DNA of 64,000 nt, from the NCBI GenBank assembly GCA_963675135.1, contig OY776132.1, positions 1 to 64,000 of the forward strand, in the 5' to 3' direction. Each line of letters opens with the position of its first letter. Position 1 is the first letter of the stretch. Origin of the DNA: Galeopsis tetrahit (taxonomy: Eukaryota > Streptophyta > Magnoliopsida > Lamiales > Lamiaceae). A program made the translations under genes and the position numbers. The notes beneath the pieces were generated by a model that worked only from the letters and a program-made list of their open reading frames with translations, did not search any database and had not been told where the DNA came from. Shown here one piece after another: positions 47,216 to 59,963 of the stretch.

Positions 47216-50200
47216 CCCTAAGCCCCACTTGATGTTAGAATAGTTTTGATGGCCAAAACACTTAGAGTTTATAAATGTAATAGGATCAACTGACTATGTA
47301 TAGAACAACTTAGACTAGTCTTGTGTAATCAATTGTATTGATCTCAGCTGATTAGCACAGTATTGGCTTACATGCGCATCCTCAAGATGAAAAGAGTAGA
47401 AGGCATGAAGACTAGAAGATCCTTGAAGACCAGATAAGTAAGGTGCTTGTATACCTACTTATCTGATGGAGTCCAAGTTGAAAATGGCCCTAATGCAGCA
47501 CAAGTATTTACCAGATCAGAAGAGTTCTACTCGACTGATATCAGAAGACAGAAGTACAAGGCCAGACGAGTAGTCAGAAGACTAGTAGTGCAGATCAGAA
47601 GACTAAGTACTCGTCCAGGACTCGGCTGATTCCAAAGTCATCTTGCAATTTGAATGAAGACTTACCTTACTTAGAAGATTGACATGATCCCAGGATTGGA
47701 GCAATCAAGCAGCTGGAATCAAGGAATCAAGCCAACATGGAAAGATTGCCCCAACGGCTAGTCAACTCCAACGGCTAGTTGCAAGCAATCACCATTATAA
47801 ATACAAGAGGATGAGAAATCACAAGTACGAAGTCACAACGAGAGAATTCACCAAGCTAAGCAAGCAATCAAGCAAAAAGCCATACTGTTTTAAGAATTCT
47901 CCAAGAGCCAGAATCCATAAGAATATCCTTAGCTCTTAAGTGATTTCTATCCAACCCAAGAACCTGAATCGTATTCATATTGTAAATCCATTGATTTAGG
48001 CATAGTGGTTAAGCATATTATAAGCTTGAACCATTAGTTGGAAACATTCAAAAACCCCAAACCCCCACCGAAAGGTTAAAGTTTTTGAACCCCTGCAAAG
48101 TGCAAGTGCTTACAATCACTTGTGGAGACCGTAGCAGTTAGGACTGCTCAAATCTCAAAGTCCTACCCTTGGGACTATAAAGGTCAAGCCCCTTGTAATT
48201 TTTGGTAAATTAAAGGGATTAAATATCACGTGTGGACGTGAGAGTGGACGTAGGATCGTATATCCGAACCACTATAAACCTGGTGTTATTTATCTTTCTG
48301 CCCTTTACATTATTGTCATTTCTATACATCTTATATAGTGCATATTGTGATTTAAACTATCTTCAAATCAAGGCCATAACTTTCAAACCAGCATCAGCTG
48401 AGTATTTTCATTAAGTAAACAACTTGGCATTTTCAAAAGAAACTAAAGAACGAGTCTAAACAAGGCCTACCATAATTTCGCATATAATCTCTTCATTCAG
48501 ATCACTATAGTCATCTGGACCAGCAGACTTGTAGTCCAGCTGACATAGAGATCAGAAGAGGTTCCCAACTCTCTTGAAAAAGTTTTAAAGTCTATTCACC
48601 CCTCCCCTCTAGACTTTAATCCAATTCACTACTCGTTCAGGGACCAACACATTAAATTAATTTGTCTCTTTGGCTTGAGTTTTAAGCATACCCTGATATA
48701 GTTTATCAATGGATGCAAACTTTTCTTGGAGTTGGGACAACTCTTCTGATAGTCTTGCATTTAGTGAAACTACATTGGGATCTACTTTCAACTGTGCTTC
48801 TTTCAGACTAATGATTTCTTGCTTTAAAGAAATATATTCTCATCACTGATTTCTATGAATGCTTTGTTATCTTGTAGAAGGTCCTCTTCTGTCACTCCAT
48901 GGGAATGATGAAGACTACTTCCTACACTACTATCAGCAGTGTCACTTTCATCAATATGAGAATTATTGCAAGACTGAAAAGAATTAACATATGATACCTC
49001 ATCATTTATTTTGGCCATCATTGCCAGTCCATCATCTGCTCTAAAAGCTTCATTCTCATTGCTAGAGGGGTATTCAGATGAAGACGAGGGCAACTCTTCT
49101 GAATCCGAATCAGATTCATTGTATGCCATCATTGCCTTCTTACCCTTGGCATATTTTCGATCTCTTCTGGCTTTCCTTTCTTCTCGATCTTCAGAACTCA
49201 GATCAGGACATTCATATGCATAATGACCTGGCTTATCACAATTCCTATCTTTCTTATCAGAAGACTTCCTATCCCTCTTCTGGGGACATTCAATAGAGTT
49301 CCTATCTTTCTTATCAGAAGACTTCCTATCCCTCTTATCAGATGAGTTCCTATCTCTCCTGTTCTCATTAGAAATCTCATCCCTTCTTTCAGTAGAGTTT
49401 TGATCCCTTCTGTTCCCAGAAGAGTCCCTATTACTAGAACCCTTGGTTTCCTTATAGAATCTCTTATATCTACCATACCTCCTATTTAGTCTATCAAATC
49501 TTTTAATCATAAGTCTCATCTGATCTTTCAGACTAAGATCAGAACTATCTAGTTCATCTTTTATGCTTGAGGCCTTAGACTTAGATGATCTAGACCCCTT
49601 AGAGGTAGAGGCTTTAAAAGCTATGTTCTTAGAAGCATCCTTATCCTTATGACTACCAGTAATAGGATCTTCTTCATCTAACTCAAACTCATGTGCCTTA
49701 AGAGTCTGAAATATGGTTTGAGCAGGCCTAGAATCAATGTCTTGTGTGGTTTTAATGATCATCTTGACCATTTTCCACCTTTCATCCAAAGTTTTCAAGA
49801 TTCTCAAGTTAATCTCTCTTTCAGTATAAGTCTTTCCTAACTCATCAAGGTCATTCATAATTCTAGTAAATCGAGTATCCAATTCATCAATTGATTCATC
49901 TGGCTTCATTTTAAATGTTTCAAACCTTTGGACAACTGTGGACAATTTGCTTTCTTTGATCAGCGTAGTGCCTTCACAAAGAACAGCTAGTTTGTCCCAC
50001 TTTTACTTGGCAGTCTTACATTTTAACACTTTGCCAAGATACTCATTTGGGAAGGTGTGTAAAATATAATTCTTAGCAAGACTGTCCAAATTGTTTTGAC
50101 GCATTTCTTCAGAAGTCAGTTCTGACCTTGGCTTAGGGACTAGTGCTCCAACAGGTTCAGATGGATCCAGTTTTGCAGTGTTTTGCACCATGGTAGTGAT

Positions 50201-50673
50201 TGGTCCTTCTTTGACCATAGAAACCATCAGATCATGGGTTGAGCTAAAGATGGCCTCCATCCTCAGCTTCCAGTAGTCATAATCTGCAATCTTGAACTTA
50301 GGAAGTTTGTTCACATTAGTTTCATCCATGTTTGATCAGATAGATAAGATCAGTAGTATATCAAGTATTTTCAAGTATTCAGATAGTGACAAATATCAAG
50401 AAATTGTAACAAGATCAGTAAGTCTTCCCTTAAAGTCTACAAGGTTATCAAGAAACAACAGTCCAAAGAACTACCGCTCTGATACCACTTGTTGGTCCCA
50501 AGTTGAGTTAAGATTTATTAAGCTAGTAAAAGTCTAGAGGGGAGAGGTGAATAGACTTTTAAAAATCTCTCAAAATATCAGAGTTTTAATGCGGAATAGT
50601 GTTCTGAATAGTACTGTTCTTACTAATTCAGATCAGTACTTTCCAGTTTAGTTTTATACTCAACTTTTATTCA
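47216..50673. repeat. Array unit 2
   Basis: LTR C part 47216-48649, gag 48824-50329, LTR B part 50490-50673. Type-2 variants shared with unit 4: CTCAAATCTC, CGCATATAATC, CATCAATATG, GGGGAGAGGTG and the gag nonsense codon. Confidence 0.9.
48824..50329 (-). pseudogene. gag: Element B gag, unit 2 (nonsense mutation)
   Basis: Same protein as unit 1 with TAA at 50003-50005 (the position of Gln109) and the next codon changed from Met to Lys. This splits it into a 108-codon N-terminal and a 373-codon C-terminal open part. The split zinc knuckle and the terminal frameshift are shared with unit 1, so both predate amplification. Confidence 0.88.
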
Positions 50674-53600
50674 CCCTAAGCCCCACTTGATGTTAGAATA
50701 GTTTTGATGGCCAAAACACTTAGAGTTTATAAATGTAATAGGATCAACTGACTATGTATAGAACAACTTAGACTAGTCTTGTGTAATCAATTGTATTGAT
50801 CTCAGCTGATTAGCACAATATTGGCTTACATGCGCATCCTCAAGATGAAAAGAGTAGAAGGCATGGAGACTAGAAGATCCTTGAAGACCAGATAAGTAAG
50901 GTGCTTGTATACCTACTTATCTGATGGAGTCCAAGTTGAAAATGGCCCTAATGCAGCACAAGTATTTACCAGATCAGAAGAGTTCTACTCGACTGATATC
51001 AGAAGACAGAAGTACAAGGCCAGACGAGTAGTCAGAAGACTAGTAGTGCAGATCAGAAGACTAAGTACTCGTCCAGGACTCGGCTGATTCCAAAGTCATC
51101 TTGCAATTTGAATGAAGACTTACCTTACTTAGAAGATTGACATGATCCCAGGATTGGAGCAATCAAGCAGCTGGAATCAAGGAATCAAGCCAACATGGAA
51201 AGATTGCCCCAACGGCTAGTCAACTCCAACGGCTAGTTGCAAGCAATCACCATTATAAATACAAGAGGATGAGAAATCACAAGTACGAAGTCACAACGAG
51301 AGAATTCACCAAGCTAAGCAAGCAATCAAGCAAAAAGCCATACTGTTTTAAGAATTCTCCAAGAGCCAGAATCCATAAGAATATCCTTAGCTCTTAAGTG
51401 ATTTCTATCCAACCCAAGAACCTGAATCGTATTCATATTGTAAATCCATTGATTTAGGCATAGTGGTTAAGCATATTATAAGCTTGAACCATTAGTTGGA
51501 AACATTCAAAAACCCCAAACCCCCACCGAAAGGTTAAAGTTTTTGAACCCCTGCAAAGTGCAAGTGCTTACAATCACTTGTGGAGACCGTAGCAGTTAGG
51601 ACTGCTCAGATCTCAAAGTCCTACCCTTGGGACTATAAAGGTCAAGCCCCTTGTAATTTTTGGTAAATTAAAGGAATTAAATATCACGTGTGGACGTGAG
51701 AGTGGACGTAGGATCGTATATCCGAACCACTATAAACCTGGTGTTATTTATCTTTCTGCCCTTTACATTATTGTCATTTCTATACATCTTATATAGTGCA
51801 TATTGTGATTTAAACTATCTTCAAATCAAGGCCATAACTTTCAAACCAGCATCAGCTGAGTATTTTCATTAAGTAAACAACTTGGCATTTTCAAAAGAAA
51901 CTAAAGAACGAGTCTAAACAAGGCCTACCATAATTTCGCACATAATCTCTTCATTCAGATCACTATAGTCATCTGGACCAGCAGACTTGTAGTCCAGCTG
52001 ACATAGAGATCAGAAGAGGTTCCCAACTCTCTTGAAAAAGTTTTAAAGTCTATTCACCCCTCCCCTCTAGACTTTAATCCAATTCACTACTCGTTCAGGG
52101 ACCAACACATTAAATTAATTTGTCTCTTTGGCTTGAGTTTTAAGCATACCCTGATATAGTTTATCAATGGATGCAAACTTTTCTTGGAGTTGGGACAACT
52201 CTTCTGATAGTCTTGCATTTAGTGAAACTACATTGGGATCTACTTTCAACTGTGCTTCTTTCAGACTAATGATTTCTTGCTTTAAAGAAATATATTCTCA
52301 TCACTGATTTCTATGAATGCTTTGTTATCTTGTAGAAGGTCCTCTTCTGTCACTCCATGGGAATGATGAAGACTACTTCCTACACTACTATCAGCAGTGT
52401 CACTTTCATCAGTATGAGAATTATTGCAAGACTGAAAAGAATTAACATATGATACCTCATCATTTATTTTGGTCATCATTGCCAGTCCATCATGTGCTAT
52501 GAAAGCTTCATTCTCATTGCTAGAGGGGTATTCAGATGAAGACGAGGGCAACTCTTCTGAATCCGAATCAGATTCATTGTATGCCATCATTACCTTCTTA
52601 CCCTTGGCATATTTTCGATCTCTTCTGGCTTTCCTTTCTTCTCGATCTTCAGAACTCAGATCAGGACATTCATATGCATAATGACCTGGCTTATCACAAT
52701 TCCTATCCTTCTTATCAGAAGACTTCCTATCCCTCTTCTGGGGACATTCAATAGAGTTCCTATCTTTCTTATCAGAAGACTTCCTATCCCTCTTATCAGA
52801 TGAGTTCCTATCTCTCCTGTTCTCATTAGAGATCTCATCCCTTCTTTCAGAAGAGTTTTGATCCCTTCTGTTCCCAGAAGAGTCCCTGTTACTAGAACCC
52901 TTGGTTTCCTTATAGAATCTCTTATATCTACCATACCTCCTATTTAGTCTATCAAATCTTTTAATCATAAGGCTCATCTGATCTTTCAGACTAAGATCAG
53001 AACTATCTAGTTCATCTTTTATGCTTGAGGCCTTAGACTTAGATGATCTAGACCCCTTAGCGGTAGAGGCTTTAAAAGCTATGTTCTTAGAAACATCCTT
53101 ATCCTTATGACTACCAGTAATAGGATCTTCTTCATCTAACTCAAACTCATGTGCCTTAAGAGTCTGAAATATGGTTTGAGCAGGCCAAGAATCAATGTCT
53201 TGTGTGGTTTTAATGATCATCTTGACCATTTTCCACCTTTCATCCAAAGCTTTCAAGATTCTCAAGTTAATCTCTCTTTCAGTATAAGTCTTTCCTAACA
53301 CATCAAGGTCATTCATAATTCTAGTAAATTGAGTATCCAATTCATCAATTGATTCATCTGGCTTCATTTTAAATGTTTCAAACCTTTGGACAACTGTGGA
53401 CAATTTGCTTTCTTTGATCAGCGTAGTGCCTTCACAAAGAACAGCTAGTTTGTCCCACATTTGCTTGGCAGTCTTACATTTTAACACTTTGCCAAGATAC
53501 TCATTTGGGAAGGTGTGTAAAATATAATTCTTAGCAAGACTGTCCAAATTGTTTTGACGCATTTCTTCAGAAGTCAGTTCTGACCTTGGCTTAGGGACTA

Positions 53601-54131
53601 GTGCTCCAACAGGTTCAGATGGATCCAGTGTTGCAGTGTTTTGCACCATGGTAGTGATTGGTCCTTCTTTGACCATAGAAACCATCAGATCATGGGTTGA
53701 GCTGACGATGGCCTCCATCCTCAGCTTCCAGTAGTCATAATCTGCAATCTTGAACTTAGGAAGTTTGTTCACATTAGTTTCATCCATGTTTGATCAGATA
53801 GATAAGATCAGTAGTATATCAAGTATTTTCAAGTATTCAGATAGTGACAAATATCAAGAAATTATAACAAGATCAGTAAGTCTTCCCTCAAAGTCTACAA
53901 GGTTATCAAGAAACAGCAGTCCAAAGAACTACCGCTCTGATACCACTTGTTGGTCCCAAGTTGAGTTAAGATTTATTAAGCTAGTAAAAGTCTAGAGGGG
54001 AGGGGTGAATAGACTTTTAAAAATCTCTCAAAATATCAGAGTTTTAATGCGGAATAGTGTTCTGAATAGTACTATTCTTACTGATTCAGATCAGTACTTT
54101 CCAGTTTAGTTTTATACTCAACTTTTATTCA
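50674..54131. repeat. Array unit 3
   Basis: LTR C part 50674-52107, gag 52282-53787, LTR B part 53948-54131. Type-1 variants shared with unit 1 (CTCAGATCTC, CGCACATAATC, CATCAGTATG, GGGGAGGGGTG). It also has GCATGGAGACT, which recurs in unit 5 rather than unit 1. Confidence 0.9.
52282..53787 (-). CDS. gag: Element B gag, unit 3 (501 codons, open)
   Basis: Nearly identical to the unit 1 gag; differences include F28V, R153Q, C238F and A397V. Open throughout, with the same displaced zinc-knuckle cysteine and early frameshift stop. Most closely related to unit 1, not to its neighbours. Confidence 0.8.
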   Translation of the reverse strand: MDETNVNKLPKFKIADYDYWKLRMEAIVSSTHDLMVSMVKEGPITTMVQNTATLDPSEPVGALVPKPRSELTSEEMRQNNLDSLAKNYILHTFPNEYLGKVLKCKTAKQMWDKLAVLCEGTTLIKESKLSTVVQRFETFKMKPDESIDELDTQFTRIMNDLDVLGKTYTEREINLRILKALDERWKMVKMIIKTTQDIDSWPAQTIFQTLKAHEFELDEEDPITGSHKDKDVSKNIAFKASTAKGSRSSKSKASSIKDELDSSDLSLKDQMSLMIKRFDRLNRRYGRYKRFYKETKGSSNRDSSGNRRDQNSSERRDEISNENRRDRNSSDKRDRKSSDKKDRNSIECPQKRDRKSSDKKDRNCDKPGHYAYECPDLSSEDREERKARRDRKYAKGKKVMMAYNESDSDSEELPSSSSEYPSSNENEAFIAHDGLAMMTKINDEVSYVNSFQSCNNSHTDESDTADSSVGSSLHHSHGVTEEDLLQDNKAFIEISDENIFL

Positions 54132-57100
54132 CCCTAAGCCCCACTTGATGTTAGAATAGTTTTGATGGCCAAAACACTTAGAGTTTATAAATGTAATAGG
54201 ATCAACTGACTATGTATAGAACAACTTAGACTAGTCTTGTGTAATCAATTGTATTGATCTCAGCTGATTAGCACAGTATTGGCTTACATGCGCATCCTCA
54301 AGATGAAAAGAGTAGAAGGCATGAAGACTAGAAGATCCTTGAAGACCAGATAAGTAAGGTGCTTGTATACCTACTTATCTGATGGAGTCCAAGTTGAAAA
54401 CGGCCCTAATGCAGCACAAGTATTTACCAGATCAGAAGAGTTCTACTCGACTGATATCAGAAGACAGAAGTACAAGGCCAGACGAGTAGTCAGAAGACTA
54501 GTAGTGCAGATCAGAAGACTAAGTACTCGTCCAGGACTCGGCTGATTCCAAAGTCATCTTGCAATTTGAATGAAGACTTACCTTACTTAGAAGATTGACA
54601 TGATCCCAGGATTGGAGCAATCAAGCAGCTGGAATCAAGGAATCAAGCCAACATGGAAAGATTGCCCCAACGGCTAGTCAACTCCAACGGCTAGTTGCAA
54701 GCAATCACCATTATAAATACAAGAGGATGAGAAATCACAAGTACGAAGTCACAACGAGAGAATTCACCAAGCTAAGCAAGCAATCAAGCAAAAAGCCATA
54801 CTGTTTTAAGAATTCTCCAAGAGCCAGAATCCATAAGAATATCCTTAGCTCTTAAGTGATTTCTATCCAACCCAAGAACCTGAATCGTATTCATATTGTA
54901 AATCCATTGATTTAGGCATAGTGGTTAAGCATATTATAAGCTTGAACCATTAGTTGGAAACATTCAAAAACCCCAAACCCCCACCGAAAGGTTAAAGTTT
55001 TTGAACCCCTGCAAAGTGCAAGTGCTTACAATCACTTGTGGAGACCGTAGCAGTTAGGACTGCTCAAATCTCAAAGTCCTACCCTTGGGACTATAAAGGT
55101 CAAGCCCCTTGTAATTTTTGGTAAATTAAAGGGATTAAATATCACGTGTGGACGTGAGAGTGGACGTAGGATCGTATATCCGAACCACTATAAACCTGGT
55201 GTTATTTATCTTTCTGCCCTTTACATTATTGTCATTTCTATACATCTTATATAGTGCATATTGTGATTTAAACTATCTTCAAATCAAGGCCATAACTTTC
55301 AAACCAGCATCAGCTGAGTATTTTCATTAAGTAAACAACTTGGCATTTTCAAAAGAAACTAAAGAACGAGTCTAAACAAGGCCTACCATAATTTCGCATA
55401 TAATCTCTTCATTCAGATCACTATAGTCATCTGGACCAGCAGACTTGTAGTCCAGCTGACATAGAGATCAGAAGAGGTTCCCAACTCTCTTGAAAAAGTT
55501 TTAAAGTCTATTCACCCCTCCCCTCTAGACTTTAATCCAATTCACTACTCGTTCAGGGACCAACACATTAAATTAATTTGTCTCTTTGGCTTGAGTTTTA
55601 AGCATACCCTGATATAGTTTATCAATGGATGCAAACTTTTCTTGGAGTTGGGACAACTCTTCTGATAGTCTTGCATTTAGTGAAACTACATTGGGATCTA
55701 CTTTCAACTGTGCTTCTTTCAGACTAATGATTTCTTGCTTTAAAGAAATATATTCTCATCACTGATTTCTATGAATGCTTTGTTATCTTGTAGAAGGTCC
55801 TCTTCTGTCACTCCATGGGAATGATGAAGACTACTTCCTACACTACTATCAGCAGTGTCACTTTCATCAATATGAGAATTATTGCAAGACTGAAAAGAAT
55901 TAACATATGATACCTCATCATTTATTTTGGCCATCATTGCCAGTCCATCATCTGCTATAAAAGCTTCATTCTCATTGCTAGAGGGGTATTCAGATGAAGA
56001 CGAGGGCAACTCTTCTGAATCCGAATCAGATTCATTGTATGCCATCATTGCCTTCTTACCCTTGGCATATTTTCGATCTCTTCTGGCTTTCCTTTCTTCT
56101 CGATCTTCAGAACTCAGATCAGGACATTCATATGCATAATGACCTGGCTTATCACAATTCCTATCTTTCTTATCAGAAGACTTCCTATCCCTCTTCTGGG
56201 GACATTCAATAGAGTTCCTATCTTTCTTATCAGAAGACTTCCTATCCCTCTTATCAGATGAGTTCCTATCTCTCCTGTTCTCATTAGAAATCTCATCCCT
56301 TCTTTCAGAAGAGTTTTGATCCCTTCTGTTCCCAGAAGAGTCCCTATTACTAGAACCCTTGGTTTCCTTATAGAATCTCTTATATCTACCATACCTCCTA
56401 TTTAGTCTATCAAATCTTTTAATCATAAGGCTCATCTGATCTTTCAGACTAAGATCAGAACTATCTAGTTCATCTTTTATGCTTGAGGCCTTAGACTTAG
56501 ATGATCTAGACCCCTTAGAGGTAGAGGCTTTAAAAGCTATGTTCTTAGAAGCATCCTTATCCTTATGACTACCAGTACTAGGATCTTCTTCATCTAACTC
56601 AAACTCATGTGCCTTAAGAGTCTGAAATATGGTTTGAGCAGGCCTAAAATCAATGTCTTGTGTGGTTTTAATGATCATCTTGACCATTTTCCACCTTTCA
56701 TCCAAAGTTTTCAAGATTCTCAAGTTAATCTCTCTTTCAGTATAAGTCTTTCCTAACACATCAAGGTCATTCATAATTCTAGTAAATCGAGTATCCAATT
56801 CATCAATTGATTCATCTGGCTTCATTTTAAATGTTTCAAACCTTTGGACAACTGTGGACAATTTGCTTTCTTTGATCAGCGTAGTGCCTTCACAAAGAAC
56901 AGCTAGTTTGTCCCACTTTTACTTGGCAGTCTTACATTTTAACACTTTGCCAAGATACTCATTTGGGAAGGTGTGTAAAATATAATTCTTAGCAAGACTG
57001 TCCAAATTGTTTTGACGCATTTCTTCAGAAGTCAGTTCTGACCTTGGCTTAGGGACTAGTGCTCCAACAGGTTCAGATGGATCCAGTTTTGCAGTGTTTT

Positions 57101-57589
57101 GCACCATGGTAGTGATTGGTCCTTCTTTGACCATAGAAACCATCAGATCATGGGTTGAGCTAAAGATGGCCTCCATCCTCAGCTTCCAGTAGTCATAATC
57201 TACAATCTTGAACTTAGGAAGTTTGTTCACATTAGTTTCATCCATGTTTGATCAGATAGATAAGATCAGTAGTATATCAAGTATTTTCAAGTATTCAGAT
57301 AGTGACAAATATCAAGAAATTGTAACAAGATCAGTAAGTCTTCCCTTAAAGTCTACAAGGTTATCAAGAAACAACAGTCCAAAGAACTACCGCTCTGATA
57401 CCACTTGTTGGTCCCAAGTTGAGTTAAGATTTATTAAGCTAGTAAAAGTCTAGAGGGGAGAGGTGAATAGACTTTTAAAAATCTCTCAAAATATCAGAGT
57501 TTTAATGCGGAATAGTGTTCTGAATAGTACTGTTCTTACTAATTCAGATCAGTACTTTCCAGTTTAGTTTTATACTCAACTGTTATTCA
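54132..57589. repeat. Array unit 4
   Basis: LTR C part 54132-55565, gag 55740-57245, LTR B part 57406-57589. Shares type-2 variants with unit 2. Private changes include AAACGGCCC at about 54400 and CAACTGTTATTCA at the right junction. Confidence 0.9.
55740..57245 (-). pseudogene. gag: Element B gag, unit 4 (nonsense mutation)
   Basis: Carries the same TAA (56919-56921) and adjacent Met-to-Lys change as unit 2, showing common descent of units 2 and 4. Open parts are 108 and 373 codons. Confidence 0.88.
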
Positions 57590-59963
57590 CCCTAAGCCCC
57601 ACTTGATGTTAGAATAGTTTTGATGGCCAAAACACTTAGAGTTTATAAATGTAATAGGATCAACTGACTATGTATAGAACAACTTAGACTAGTCTTGTGT
57701 AATCAATTGTATTGATCTCAGCAGATTAGCACAGTATTGGCTTACATGCGCATCCTCAAGATGAAAAGAGTAGAAGGCATGGAGACTAGAAGATCCTTGA
57801 AGACCAGATAAGTAAGGTGCTTGTATACCTACTTATCTGATGGAGTCCAAGTTGAAAATGGCCCTAATGCAGCACAAGTATTTACCAGATCAGAAGAGTT
57901 CTACTCGACTGATATCAGAAGACAGAAGTACAAGGCCAGACGAGTAGTCAGAAGACTAGTAGTGCAGATCAGAAGACTAAGTACTCGTCCAGGACTCGGC
58001 TGATTCCAAAGTCATCTTGCAATTTGAATGAAGACTTACCTTACTTAGAAGATTGACATGATCCCAGGATTGGAGCAATCAAGCAGCTGGAATCAAGGAA
58101 TCAAGCCAACATGGAAAGATTGCCCCAACGGCTAGTCAACTCCAACGGCTAGTTGCAAGCAATCACCATTATAAATACAAGAGGATGAGAAATCATAAGT
58201 ACGAAGTCACAACGAGAGAATTCACCAAGCTAAGCAAGCAATCAAGCAAAAAGCCATACTGTTTTAAGAATTCTCCAAGAGCCAGAATCCATAAGAATAT
58301 CCTTAGCTCTTAAGTGATTTCTATCCAACCCAAGAACCTGAATCGTATTCATATTGTAAATCCATCGATTTAGGCATAGTGGTTAAGCATATTATAAGCT
58401 TGAACCATTAGTTGGAAACATTCAAAAACCCCAAACCCCCACCGAAAGGTTAAAGTTTTTGAACCCCTGCAAAGTGCAAGTGCTTACAATCACTTGTGGA
58501 GACCGTAGCAGTTAGGACTGCTCAGATCTCAAAGTCCTACCCTTGGGACTATAAAGGTCAAGCCCCTTGTAATTTTTGGTAAATTAAAGGGATTAAATAT
58601 CACGTGTGGACGTGAGAGTGGACGTAGGATCGTATATCCGAACCACTATAAACCTGGTGTTATTTATCTTTCTGCCCTTTACATTATTGTCATTTCTATA
58701 CATCTTATATAGTGCATATTGTGATTTAAACTATCTTCAAATCAAGGCCATAACTTTCAAACCAGCATCAGCTGAGTATTTTCATTAAGTAAACAACTTG
58801 GCATTTTCAAAAGAAACTAAAGAACGAGTCTAAACAAGGCCTACCATAATTTCGCATATAATCTCTTCATTCAGATCACTATAGTCATCTGGACCAGCAG
58901 ACTTGTAGTCCAGCTGACATAGAGATCAGAAGAGGTTCCCAACTCTCTTGAAAAAGTTTTAAAGTCTATTCACCCCTCCCCTCTAGACCAAGAATCTGAA
59001 ATATGGTTTGAGCAGGCCAAGAATCAATGTCTTGTGTGGTTTTAATGATCATCTTGACCATTTTCCACCTTTCATCCAAAGCTTTCAAGATTCTCAAGTT
59101 AATCTCTCTTTCAGTATAAGTCTTTCCTAACACATCAAGGTCATTCATAATTCTAGTAAATCGAGTATCCAATTCATCAATTGATTCATCTGGCTTCATT
59201 TTAAATGTTTCAAACCTTTGGACAACTGTGGACAATTTGCTTTCTTTGATCAGCGTAGTGCCTTCACAAAGAACAGCTAGTTTGTCCCACATTTGCTTGG
59301 CAGTCTTACATTTTAACACTTTGCCAAGATACTCATTTGGGAAGGTGTGTAAAATATAATTCTTAGCAAGACTGTCCAAATTGTTTTGACGCATTTCTTC
59401 AGAAGTCAGTTCTGACCTTGGCTTAGGGACTAGTGCTCCAACAGGTTCAGATGGATCCAGTGTTGCAGTGTTTTGCACCATGGTAGTGATTGGTCCTTCT
59501 TTGACCATAGAAACCATCAGATCATGGGTTGAGCTAAAGATGGCCTCCATCCTCAGCTTCCAGTAGTCATAATCTGCAATCTTGAACTTAGGAAGTTTGT
59601 TCACATTAGTTTCATCCATGTTTGATCAGATAGATAAGATCAGTAGTATATCAAGTATTTTCAAGTATTCAGATAGTGACAAATATCAAGAAATTATAAC
59701 AAGATCAGTAAGTCTTCCCTCAAAGTCTACAAGGTTATCAAGAAACAACAGTCCAAAGAACTACCACTCTGATACCACTTGTTGGTCCCAAGTTGAGTTA
59801 AGATTTATTAAGCTAGTAAAAGTCTAGAGGGGAGGGGTGAATAGACTTTTTAAAATCTCTCAAAATATTAGAGTTTTAATGCGGAATAGTGTTCTGAATA
59901 GTACTGTTCTTACTGATTCAGATCAGTACTTTCCAGTTTAGTTTTATACTCAACTTTTATTCA
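57590..59963. repeat. Array unit 5 (internally deleted)
   Basis: LTR C part 57590 to about 58988, then a 1,084-bp deletion to gag (58989-59619), primer site 59766-59777 and LTR B. The deletion removes the end of LTR C and the 3' two thirds of gag. Its gag is type-1-like (no nonsense codon), while CGCATATAATC and GGGATTAAA are type-2, so the unit is mosaic. Confidence 0.9.
58966..59619 (-). pseudogene. gag: Element B gag, unit 5 (C-terminally truncated)
   Basis: About 208 codons of Gag N-terminal/capsid region, then about nine codons read from antisense LTR C before a stop, caused by the 1,084-bp deletion. No nucleocapsid part remains. Confidence 0.85.

Larger units (their letters stand above)
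43758..59963. repeat. Tandem array of five 3,458-bp retrotransposon-derived units
   Basis: Units start at 43758, 47216, 50674, 54132 and 57590, with an exact 3,458-bp period (unit 5 is 2,374 bp after a 1,084-bp internal deletion). Each holds LTR C (plus), gag B (minus), primer site (minus) and the first 184 bp of LTR B (minus). At each of the four junctions LTR B ...CTTTTATTCA is joined to CCCTAAGCC of LTR C; both parents have ATTCA there, giving a 5-bp microhomology. The outer edges are intact parents: a complete LTR C on the left and an LTR B that continues past ATTCA on the right. This is the expected anatomy of in-place tandem duplication. Confidence 0.95.

Noticed and set aside
43989..58788. 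Small plus-strand frames repeated five times (about 60 codons each, e.g. 43989-44171 and 44774-44956) that look like a conserved gene family
   Set aside because: They lie inside LTR C and recur only because the unit is tandemly repeated; no start context, codon bias or homology.
43758..59963. Assembly artefact as the sole explanation of the exact 3,458-bp period
   Set aside because: Units differ by many substitutions in a structured pattern and one has a private 1,084-bp deletion, so they are not a simple duplicated contig; copy number still needs long reads.
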